A stretch of DNA of 43,387 nt from Mucilaginibacter sp. L294 (GTDB lineage: Bacteria; Bacteroidota; Bacteroidia; Sphingobacteriales; Sphingobacteriaceae): positions 1 through 43,387 of the forward strand of contig NZ_LGEK01000038.1 of the NCBI RefSeq assembly GCF_001636615.1, written 5' to 3'. Each line of letters opens with the position of its first letter. Positions within the stretch are counted from its first letter, which is position 1. The translations under genes and the position numbers were made by a program. Positions 1 to 6,859 of this stretch are shown here, piece by piece. A model generated the notes under the pieces. The model was given only the letters and a program-made list of their open reading frames with translations. It ran no database searches and was not told the DNA's origin.

Positions 1-19
1 AGATGTGTATAAGAGACAG
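1..19. other. Nextera/Tn5 mosaic-end adapter (artefact)
   Basis: The first 19 bases are exactly AGATGTGTATAAGAGACAG, the Tn5 transposase mosaic end used in tagmentation libraries. The opposite contig end carries the inverted copy. This is untrimmed library sequence. Reading through it produces a false start, MCIRDS, joined to the first gene. Confidence 0.97.
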
Positions 20-368
20 CGTTTATATAATCACAGACAGAAACAGGAAAAATTTACACGTAGGTATGTGCACAGACTTACTTAAAACCCTTAAGTTTTA
101 TGGTGAGATGCCAACTTTATTTTTTGACAACGCGCAGCAACTAAACCGCCTTGTTTATTTTGAAGAGATAAATACCGAAGAGCAGGCCATGGAACGCTTT
201 AAAATGGTAAGCACTTTTACACGCCCGCAAAAAGAAAAAATGATACGCCCCGTAAACCCTGATTGGGTTGACCTAACTGCCGGTTTAAAATACGAAAGCG
301 GTGTAAGGGTAAGACCCGCATACGGCAGGCCATCTATACAACAATCACGCCGGGCGGTTACTTTTTAA
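20..368 (+). CDS. GIY-YIG nuclease-like protein, 5' truncated
   Basis: The genomic part begins at base 20-21, so the true N-terminus is missing and the apparent ATG at 3 belongs to the adapter. The remaining 116 residues start VYIITDRNRKNLHVGM, which fits the first strands of the GIY-YIG fold (usually YVYIL...LYTGVT). The EEQAMERFKMVSTFTRPQKE and NPDWVDL segments match the C-terminal half of small bacterial GIY-YIG proteins (EQAIxRExxIKGW, NPEWxDL). The arginine that normally follows the DLxxR segment is not there; DLLKTLKFY replaces it. The protein may therefore be a divergent or non-catalytic member. Its stop overlaps the 3' end of convergent msrB by 11 bases. The family assignment rests on weak motif likeness. 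Confidence 0.7.
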
Positions 369-846
369 CAAAAACCAAAGCACCCGAGTTCATGCAATAT
401 CTTTTGCCGCCCCTGTCTGCAGGGCCGTCATCAAATATATGGCCAAGGTGTAAGCCTGTGCTTTTTTCAACAACCTCGTCGCGGCTCATGCCAAAAGTGC
501 TGTCGTGTACAATTTCAACCTTATTTGGGTCTACAGCCTTTACAAAACTTGGCCAGCCTGTGCCGCTATCGTATTTATCGTCCGAACTGAATAGCACCTC
601 GCCGGTGGCAGCGCTTACATAAACACCTTTTTGGTGATTATCGTAATAAGCATTTTTATATGGCGGTTCCGTACCCTGGTTAACCATTATCTCGTATTGG
701 TTTGGGGTGAGTTTCTTTTTCCACTCCGCAGCCGGTTTGCTTAATCTTCTTTTTTCCTGTGCCGTTTTACTTTGCCCGTTACTATCGCCGCAGCCAATAG
801 CAGCAAATATGCTTATTATAAGGATTGCCAAAATTGATCTTTTCAT
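358..846 (-). CDS. msrB: Peptide methionine-(R)-S-oxide reductase MsrB, lipoprotein
   Basis: 162 residues. MsrB reduces the R epimer of methionine sulfoxide in oxidised proteins. The N-terminus is a lipoprotein signal with a lipobox ending at Cys19, so the enzyme is expected outside the cytoplasm, membrane-anchored. Family motifs are clear: SGTGWPSF (residues 94-101), HLGHIFDDGP (133-142) and RYCMNS with catalytic Cys151. Both zinc-binding CxxC pairs of classical MsrB are absent (GVYVSAATG and EKSTGLHLG stand where they would be), making this a zinc-less form. After lipidation of Cys19, Cys151 is the only thiol, so there is no internal resolving cysteine and reduction must come from a partner. 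It converges on the GIY-YIG gene with an 11-base overlap. Confidence 0.93.
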   Translation of the reverse strand: MKRSILAILIISIFAAIGCGDSNGQSKTAQEKRRLSKPAAEWKKKLTPNQYEIMVNQGTEPPYKNAYYDNHQKGVYVSAATGEVLFSSDDKYDSGTGWPSFVKAVDPNKVEIVHDSTFGMSRDEVVEKSTGLHLGHIFDDGPADRGGKRYCMNSGALVFVKK

Positions 847-1035
847 AATACCTTAGTTACGAATGTTGAGTCGGTACGGATGTCATCACCGCGTCTGATT
901 TTGAATGGCAAAGTGTTAAGCATCAACGGACAAAAAAGTGCATACAAATATTACGCACCCGCCGGCGGCGCACGAGTGTATTATAGCTTACAGAAAATCA
1001 ATTTCACTAAACTTCACCACTCGCGTAATCAGGTA

Positions 1036-2271
1036 TTAATTGTTAAATGTTAATTTAAGAAATTCGATCTCGTCATTTACTTCTTTTAACTTCAAACCAT
1101 GAAACTGGAGTGATTTATCCAACGTATTTTCACTTGTTATATCTAACGACAGATCATAATTGCTCAAATCATTTACCTTAGTTGTTATAATCAATTTTGC
1201 ACTACTTTCAAGAAACGAAGTGATGTCCTTCAAATTGTACCCAACAACTTCAAATCTTGGATAATTGTCAGTTGAAAAACTACTATGCTTAGTCTGCATG
1301 GACCGAAAAGATTTTAATTTTGAAGAATCTTGAACAAGCAATTCGTAGTGAGTTACTTTCTGTTTGATCACTTGTATTTTAAAGTTCAGCGACGTGGCCA
1401 ATAAACTTAAAATAATGTTTTTATCCGGTGAATATTTAAGAATTGTGTTTTTGTAATTGTTGTATTGGGTGGTGTCTGTTCCCAGATTTAAATATATGTC
1501 TATCGGTTGCTTCTGTTTTGTTGCAGAATTGGATATGATCCGCGTAGCTGCGCCAAAACCGCTGATCTTTTCAATAAAATCATTTAAAGGGATATTTCCG
1601 TAAGAAAGCTGATAAAGATAATCGCCCAAATGTCGTTCAGATCCACTTCCCTCATAAATTCGTTTTGTAGAATCAGCCTGTGCAACGTTAAAGGCAAATA
1701 ATGCGCGTTGAGCGATAGGCTTATTAACAGCTTTGATATTTGGTGTTGTCGGAGCTATTGGTACAGGTTCGGCAGCTGCATTTAAAATGATCTTGTCAAG
1801 GATAGACTTATTTAAGTCACTGGCAATACCTTTCCACCGGATAACGTTATTTTTGTCGATAACGATACAATACGGAAGAAAAATCGCACCAAATTTCTTC
1901 ATGGTCTCGCCCGATGTATCTATAAGTTTTAAGGCATCCAGTTGTTTCTTAGTTCTGGTAAAAAAACGTTGTACAATGGCTTTGGGTTCATTTGTGATTG
2001 TGACAAACGAGATAGCTTTATTTCCGTCGTAAGTTTGGGATAACTTATTAAAATCCGGGAATCCCGCAATACAAGGCGCGCACCAGGTTGCCCAGAAATC
2101 GATAACTAATACCTTATTTCGGTAAAAGTTGGGTGTTGGTAGTTGACCAATAGATTGCTGGAAAGCCACTGCAGGGGCCTGTTCCCCTTGTGAGGCTGAT
2201 GATTGCTGTGCTTTAAGATGGCTAAAAGCACAAAACATAATAAAACTGCAGACTAAAGTTTTTAAAGTCAT
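1036..2271 (-). CDS. TlpA-like thioredoxin with DUF3738-like C-terminal domain
   Basis: 411 residues with a signal peptide (about 1-21, cleaving near KAQ). Residues about 30-165 form a TlpA/AhpC-type thioredoxin domain with the redox motif WATWCAPC (Cys64, Cys67). The following 240 residues look like the soil-bacteria DUF3738 domain: a repeated strand pattern with a YDLSLDI segment near residue 375. The product is predicted to be a periplasmic thiol-disulfide oxidoreductase. It lies 84 bases downstream of two cysteine-rich leader peptides on the same strand, with a strong hairpin between. Its thiol chemistry and their six cysteines suggest a functional link, but this is inference. DUF3738 is assigned from pattern only. 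Confidence 0.85.
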   Translation of the reverse strand: MTLKTLVCSFIMFCAFSHLKAQQSSASQGEQAPAVAFQQSIGQLPTPNFYRNKVLVIDFWATWCAPCIAGFPDFNKLSQTYDGNKAISFVTITNEPKAIVQRFFTRTKKQLDALKLIDTSGETMKKFGAIFLPYCIVIDKNNVIRWKGIASDLNKSILDKIILNAAAEPVPIAPTTPNIKAVNKPIAQRALFAFNVAQADSTKRIYEGSGSERHLGDYLYQLSYGNIPLNDFIEKISGFGAATRIISNSATKQKQPIDIYLNLGTDTTQYNNYKNTILKYSPDKNIILSLLATSLNFKIQVIKQKVTHYELLVQDSSKLKSFRSMQTKHSSFSTDNYPRFEVVGYNLKDITSFLESSAKLIITTKVNDLSNYDLSLDITSENTLDKSLQFHGLKLKEVNDEIEFLKLTFNN

Positions 2272-2301
2272 TATAGTCTAATAGGTAAAATTTAATATTA
2301 A

Positions 2302-2329
2302 GCGGCAAAGGTTAACTATCCTTTGCCGC
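2302..2329 (-). terminator. GC-rich hairpin between peptide gene and tlpA-like gene
   Basis: GCGGCAAAGG (2302-2311) pairs perfectly with CCTTTGCCGC (2320-2329) around an 8-base loop. Read on the minus strand, it follows the peptide stop at 2356 and is followed by a U-rich stretch (TTAATATTAAATTTT). It looks like an intrinsic terminator or partial attenuator that would lower expression of the thioredoxin gene relative to the peptides. Confidence 0.65.
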
Positions 2330-2355
2330 ATTAAATGCATAATCGGTAGCCCAAA

Positions 2356-2553
2356 TTACGCTAAATCGCTACAGTTATTTTTAGAGCCGTCTGAATTTGT
2401 ACACCCTACTCCATCTTGCGCTGTACAGTTTGTTCCCGAACAGGAAACAGAGCCCTTGGAGCATGTTGCCGAACAAGTGGATGGTGGTGTATAAAAAAGC
2501 CCGCCTAAAACATTTTTCATTTCTGCGCGACTAAGTTTAGTTGACGTGTTCAT
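2356..2553 (-). CDS. Double-glycine leader peptide A, six-cysteine core
   Basis: 65 residues when started at the ATG at 2553; an in-frame upstream extension to 2616 is possible but would break the leader shape. The leader MNTSTKLSRAEMKNVLGG has the LSxxEM(K/R)x(V/I)xGG pattern of Bacteroidota natural-product and bacteriocin precursors cut after Gly-Gly by C39-type peptidase transporters. The 47-residue core is Ser/Thr/Gly-rich with six cysteines in the order C-x3-C-x6-C-x4-C-x7-C-x9-C and a VSCSGT...DGVGC stretch shared with the neighbour at 2650-2850. It is probably a secreted, disulfide- or thioether-bearing peptide; whether it is an antimicrobial is unknown. No maturase or C39 transporter is in the window. 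Confidence 0.8.
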   Translation of the reverse strand: MNTSTKLSRAEMKNVLGGLFYTPPSTCSATCSKGSVSCSGTNCTAQDGVGCTNSDGSKNNCSDLA

Positions 2554-2649
2554 AAGAATGTGATTAAGTTTAACATGAATACCACTTATTGTTTGGTAGT
2601 TAACGGTATGTGCCACGTAACATGCAGTTTTTTATAATCGATATAATAA

Positions 2650-2850
2650 TTATGCCGATTGTGTTTTAGGACAGGTTGTAATGCTTAACACACCATCACT
2701 TACACTATAACACCCTACGCCGTCACTCGCAGCACAAGTGCCTGAGCAAGAAACAGATGTGCCATTTCCACAATCCGCCTTACACGTTGCGGCAAAGCCG
2801 CCGCTGATCATTCGCATTTCCTGTTTACTGAGTTTTTCAAATTTTTTCAT
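2650..2850 (-). CDS. Double-glycine leader peptide B, six-cysteine core
   Basis: 66 residues from the ATG at 2850; an upstream in-frame start at 2904 would add 18 residues that do not resemble a leader. The leader MKKFEKLSKQEMRMISGG is again 18 residues with LSKQEM and a terminal GG. The 48-residue core has six cysteines, C-x3-C-x7-C-x3-C-x7-C-x12-C, and shares VSCSGT, DGVGC and a following DG with peptide A, so the two are diverged tandem duplicates. They are separated by 96 bases. A TAnnTTTG match lies about 80 bases upstream. A secreted modified or disulfide-bonded peptide is the likely product; its target is unknown. Confidence 0.8.
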   Translation of the reverse strand: MKKFEKLSKQEMRMISGGFAATCKADCGNGTSVSCSGTCAASDGVGCYSVSDGVLSITTCPKTQSA

Positions 2851-2936
2851 AATAAAAGATTGGTTAGTTTTTGCCAAAATCACGCCTTGGCATTTAAGCG
2901 GCATATATTAAAAAGTGCATGCATCTTTACTTTGGC

Positions 2937-2944
2937 CAAAAGTA
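2937..2944 (-). promoter_or_regulatory. Candidate -7 element for peptide B
   Basis: On the minus strand this reads TACTTTTG, an exact match to the Bacteroidota -7 consensus TAnnTTTG. No clear TTTG -33 box lies 19-21 bases upstream, so support is partial. It would give a leader of about 80 bases before the ATG at 2850. Confidence 0.35.
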
Positions 2945-3092
2945 TTTTGTGTGCTATTGAAGTATGTTTAAGTTAAAACTTGTAAGGGTTAGGCAGCCAG
3001 AGTTGCCTGTGTTAATGTTGGTATATGCAATTAATGGTAAAGTGGCCTTTGTCAGGCCATTGAAGTTAACCTTATTAGCAACCTTACCGATC

Positions 3093-3236
3093 TTAAGTGT
3101 GTAGTATATAATTTAAAGAAAGACTGGAATAGCTTGGAGGGATTATCCAGTCACTATTACTACTTCTGTTATTACTACCTAAATTTAACTGCTGCGCAAA
3201 TTTAGCCGTTATGAAAGTCAATTTATCGTTTTTCAT
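3093..3236 (-). CDS. Possible 47-residue peptide gene
   Basis: ATG at 3236 and TAA at 3095-3093 enclose 47 codons. The product begins MKNDKLTFITAKFAQQLNLG, which could form an amphipathic helix, and continues with a Ser/Asn-rich linker and a hydrophobic tail containing DWIIPPSY. It has no GG leader, no cysteine and no match that I recognise. It is on the same strand as, and 243 bases upstream of, peptide B. A chance frame in AT-rich DNA is a real alternative; codon use cannot decide at this length. Confidence 0.3.
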   Translation of the reverse strand: MKNDKLTFITAKFAQQLNLGSNNRSSNSDWIIPPSYSSLSLNYILHT

Positions 3237-3521
3237 TTATAGGTTTAAAGGTTTAGGTAGCCTCGCGCCAGGCAGGTTAGATTAATACATATTTATGATA
3301 TTTAATCAACAGTTACAATTTTATCTCATGTGTAATTGAAATGTTACAATTCGGAAATATTTTTAATGTTTTAGAAGTCGCAACCTTATGATTTTGGATC
3401 TTTGGTTCATTCAGCCTGTAGTCTGTGGTATAAATAAGGTGATGAGAACGTATTAAAGCGTAAGCCTTTATATGTTTTGTTACAGTTTATATCCTGATTT
3501 TAAGACCTTGTATTTAATCAC

Positions 3522-6500
3522 CTACCATCCCGGTGTAAAGTTCAACCCAAATACTGGTTTTTTAACATCTGTACGGTTAAACGGAATGGCATAGTAAGGT
3601 TCAAGTATAATGGCACCAAACAAATTCAGCCTTAAGGAGATGCCTGCGCTTAAAGCTGGTACGCGCTGGTTGGTGTTATAAATTGTTGTTCCATCGGGGT
3701 TGGTGCCTATCACATCCGGCGCTTTCTGGAACTTGATCTGGTCGCCGCCGTTCCATGCTAAACCGGCATCAAAAAACAGGTTAAGATCGGTAAACAGGAA
3801 TTTTGATTTAATAGCCGCCAGTTTCTCGGGCCCTGTAAAAGGTAAGCGCACTTCAAAGTTTGCCACCGCTATACGGTTACCCGATAGCTGGTCGATAGTA
3901 AACCCGTTTTTGTTCGCCGTGTGTCCGTTGTAAAAGGTCTGCGCCTCGTAACCACGGATCAGGAAGGGGTAGCCTACATATAGCGGGTACAGGCCGTTTG
4001 TGTTATCCCCAAAACGCCCGTAACCATAAAACCTTGCTGCAAAAGTAACCGGCGCCGCGCGGATGTACTGCCTCAGATCGATAGTAGGCGAGAAAAAATG
4101 ATAGGTGCCCACATTATACTCGGCCTCTAAACGGAAGCGGTGCCCGCCAAGCGGCGCTGCAATACCCGAGTAGGAATTATCGCCCACCAAAGCCACGTGG
4201 GCGCTATATACCGCAAATGACTGCAGGTTTATGCCATAATCGTTCAAAAAATCCTCACGGGATATTTTGTGTTTTTTAAAGTCGATAGCGTTGCCAATAA
4301 TGGTTTGGTCAACGCCGTTATTATCGGGCGCGGTGGTATAATCGTAATAAGTGCTGTACCTGTCAACCCGGTATGAATACCTTGATGCTGATGTACCCAC
4401 TTCCGCACGTAGCGAGCGGGAGATAGGGTATGATGCAAAGGCCTGTACGGCATCTTCAAAAGTCCTGATGATATCTGTTTTCTCTTCGTAAACAGGTGTT
4501 TGCTTGCCGTTAATATCAATGCTTGTAAAATCGTAACCGTAATTACCCGATTGATACGGGATATGCGAAACCCCAAGGCCGAAATTCCAGCGGCCCTGCT
4601 GGTTCAGATACACTACCTGCCCGCCAAAATCATATACCTCACCATTAACAGCTACCCCGGCATAGATTTGGTTACGGCCTAAAATATCTGTGAAAACACC
4701 TTGCACACCGCTTGATAAGCCGGCGCCATAAGTACCTATTGATGCGCCAACGCCGCTGCTTGCCAGGTAATCGAGCTTAAATTTTGGTTTGTACGGGGTT
4801 GCCTTTATTGAATCGAGCGGGATCTTACGATAGGCTAAAAAGTTATTGAGGTTGGAGTTGATCAAATCGACCCCAACAGAACGCGGCGGTGGCAGCATAG
4901 CCGCGTCAAAGTTGGTGGCGCCGGCCTCAACCACAGTAGGTTTAAACTCCGAAGCTTTAGCTGTATAGATAGTGAACTTTTGCGCACGGTAATAGGAGTA
5001 GAGCACATCGTCCTTATCAGATAGTGTTAAGGCTGGCGAATACTCTGTAATACCGCTTATACCTGTAAACAAATTGGTCATTTGTTCAATTTTACCGCTT
5101 GCCAAAGTGTAGCGGTACATGTTGCGGAAACCGTCGCGGTTTGACAGGAAATAGATCTGCGTGCCATCTGCCGAGTATTGCGGGTTTAAATTATTAGCGC
5201 CGTTAAATATGTTCAGGTCGGATATTTTGCCGGTAGCAAGGTCAAGTTCGGCCAGGTTAAAGGTTATTTCCTGCGATAATGATTTATCGTAAGTGGTCCT
5301 ATCCGTAGAGAATACCACCTTTTTGCCATCCTTTGAAAAACTTGGCTGGTACTCGGTGTATTTGTCGTTGGTAAGCTGCTTTACGCTTTTGGTGTCGAAG
5401 TTATACAGGTACAGGTCGGTATGCCCTTCGGCTAATCCCTGTAAAACAATGCTCTTGCCATCGGGCGACCAGGAAAGGTTACTGAATTGCTCGGCCTTTT
5501 CCATCGAAATATCATTTAGCAATTTTCCGGATGGTACCTCAATAACCAGCATCCGGTTTCGGCCCTTGCTGAATACGCTGAAAGCAAAACGCTTACTATC
5601 CGGCGACCACGCGCCCGACGACTCTATAAAGTTAAACTCGTCAATATGCGTGTTTGATGTACTGCTGGTTAGTTTTTTGATATCGCGCCCGGTTTGGGCA
5701 TCGGCCAGATAAAGGTCTATACTGAACAAACCTTTTTGCGACAGGTAGGTAAGGTACCTACCATCCGGACTAACCGACGGCGCGGTAATATCGCCCCTTA
5801 TTTTGGTTGTAATTAATTTGCGCCCGGTTGGTACCTGCGCGGTATCTTTTAAAAATGGCTTATAGGTGTTTTGGATGGAGTTTTTCCAAAGCTGCGACAG
5901 TGTTTTATCATCATACCCCAATGTGCGCCTGATGCCATATTGCACCCCAAAGCGCGCCGCGTTTTTAAAGAACGGAACGATGATGGTATCGCCATAGGTA
6001 GAACCCAGGAACGACCAAAACGCCTGCCCGTAACGGTATGGGAAATATTTGTTTGAATTGGTTAGTGCCTCAATAGTGGGGATATCATTATTCAGGTAAG
6101 CATCGCGCACCCACATGGCGGTGTATGCATCTTTTTTACCTAATGAAAGATATTCGGCCATACCTTCAACCATCCATAACGGCACCTCGCCTGCACGTTC
6201 GTACCCTACCGAATCGGCACCAAAAAGCATGTGGTATTGAAACGCGTGCACCAATTCGTGCCCAATAACGTGGCGGGTTAGCTGGTTGGTTTCGGCTATG
6301 GGCATAATCACCCTGTTCTTTAAGCTTTCCGTTACACCGCCAAGGCCAACAGATGCATCAATCAGCGTACTTTGTTGAAAATCGGGGTGGTTGCTGTATA
6401 AAATAATAGGGTTGGGCTTATTGAATGTATCCCTGAAAACCTGCTGGTGCAGGGTGTACCATAGCTCGCTTTCCTGCGCGAAACGTTTGATAACGCTATC

Positions 6501-6689
6501 GTTTTTCAGATAGTAGTAGATCTCGAAATGCGGGGTTTTGTAAACCTTAAATTTAAGGTTTTTATAGCGCACCTTGTTTTGCCCAAAGTTTTGCGCGTTA
6601 GCCTGCCTGCCGCAAAGCATAGCGGCAATAAAGCATAATAATATAAAGGGATACCTTATGGATAAATTGCAGGGGTAACGTTTATTCAT
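3522..6689 (-). CDS. Secreted MA-clan metallopeptidase / TolB-like propeller / outer-membrane barrel fusion
   Basis: 1055 residues with a signal peptide (about 1-33, ending NAQ). Residues about 45-290 form a gluzincin domain: HELVH (144-148) supplies two zinc ligands and the catalytic Glu145, and WMVEGMAEY gives the third ligand Glu175. Residues about 300-600 carry TolB/PD40 beta-propeller repeats (SVSPDGRYL, SWSPDGKSI, SFSKDGKKVV, QYSADGTQI). The last 350 residues have alternating aromatic strands and end in FGLNFTPGW, like an Omp85/BamA-type surface-antigen barrel. The protein probably sits in the outer membrane with peptidase and propeller attached. This three-part architecture is a recurrent Bacteroidota type without a characterised role known to me. 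It lies downstream of the M1-like gene. Confidence 0.85.
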   Translation of the reverse strand: MNKRYPCNLSIRYPFILLCFIAAMLCGRQANAQNFGQNKVRYKNLKFKVYKTPHFEIYYYLKNDSVIKRFAQESELWYTLHQQVFRDTFNKPNPIILYSNHPDFQQSTLIDASVGLGGVTESLKNRVIMPIAETNQLTRHVIGHELVHAFQYHMLFGADSVGYERAGEVPLWMVEGMAEYLSLGKKDAYTAMWVRDAYLNNDIPTIEALTNSNKYFPYRYGQAFWSFLGSTYGDTIIVPFFKNAARFGVQYGIRRTLGYDDKTLSQLWKNSIQNTYKPFLKDTAQVPTGRKLITTKIRGDITAPSVSPDGRYLTYLSQKGLFSIDLYLADAQTGRDIKKLTSSTSNTHIDEFNFIESSGAWSPDSKRFAFSVFSKGRNRMLVIEVPSGKLLNDISMEKAEQFSNLSWSPDGKSIVLQGLAEGHTDLYLYNFDTKSVKQLTNDKYTEYQPSFSKDGKKVVFSTDRTTYDKSLSQEITFNLAELDLATGKISDLNIFNGANNLNPQYSADGTQIYFLSNRDGFRNMYRYTLASGKIEQMTNLFTGISGITEYSPALTLSDKDDVLYSYYRAQKFTIYTAKASEFKPTVVEAGATNFDAAMLPPPRSVGVDLINSNLNNFLAYRKIPLDSIKATPYKPKFKLDYLASSGVGASIGTYGAGLSSGVQGVFTDILGRNQIYAGVAVNGEVYDFGGQVVYLNQQGRWNFGLGVSHIPYQSGNYGYDFTSIDINGKQTPVYEEKTDIIRTFEDAVQAFASYPISRSLRAEVGTSASRYSYRVDRYSTYYDYTTAPDNNGVDQTIIGNAIDFKKHKISREDFLNDYGINLQSFAVYSAHVALVGDNSYSGIAAPLGGHRFRLEAEYNVGTYHFFSPTIDLRQYIRAAPVTFAARFYGYGRFGDNTNGLYPLYVGYPFLIRGYEAQTFYNGHTANKNGFTIDQLSGNRIAVANFEVRLPFTGPEKLAAIKSKFLFTDLNLFFDAGLAWNGGDQIKFQKAPDVIGTNPDGTTIYNTNQRVPALSAGISLRLNLFGAIILEPYYAIPFNRTDVKKPVFGLNFTPGW

Positions 6690-6737
6690 ATATCACGTAT
6701 TATACAATAATGCTAATTTATATTAAATACGTACCCT

Positions 6738-6799
6738 AAACAAACAAGGTTGCTTATTTTATTTGGCGGGCGGCGGTTTATTTTCGGGGTTACGTCCTC
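6738..6799 (-). pseudogene. Relic copy of a penicillin-binding protein gene 3' end
   Basis: These 62 bases align to 8846-8903, the last codons and downstream flank of the class A PBP gene, with about seven substitutions and two 2-base indels. In the minus frame, 6791-6759 reads NPENKPPPAK-stop; the intact gene ends NPENKPPTTK-stop. Similarity stops upstream of this point, so only the tail of a second copy, or of an earlier gene position, remains. Confidence 0.7.
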
Positions 6800-6859
6800 A
6801 TAAGGCCACAATGTAAGGGCATGCGGCGAAAAAAGGCATAATGTTAATGTACATTGCTC

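Larger units (their letters stand above)
2851..3521. other. 671-base AT-rich intergenic region upstream of the peptide genes
   Basis: It contains a candidate promoter (2937-2944), one 47-codon reading frame (3093-3236, minus) and two small hairpins: AGGCA (2991-2995) with TGCCT (3004-3008), and TGGCCT (3043-3048) with AGGCCA (3054-3059). The part from 3237 to 3521 has stop codons in all frames and I recognise nothing else there. Confidence 0.6.

Noticed and set aside
3..20. ATG at position 3 as the start of the first gene (MCIRDS...)
   Set aside because: These bases are the Tn5 mosaic end; the peptide is a known kind of adapter artefact and the gene simply lacks its 5' end.
847..1035. Small gene or RNA in the msrB upstream spacer
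   Set aside because: Only a GC-rich short dyad near 960-975 is visible, with no usable frame or promoter match.
2554..2616. Longer start for peptide A (ATG at 2616), and likewise 2904 for peptide B
   Set aside because: The two extensions are unlike each other and would place 21 or 18 extra residues before otherwise matching 18-residue leaders.
4244..4576. 110-codon minus-strand frame inside the metallopeptidase-barrel gene
   Set aside because: It is an alternate frame within a long recognised gene and has no start context or family.
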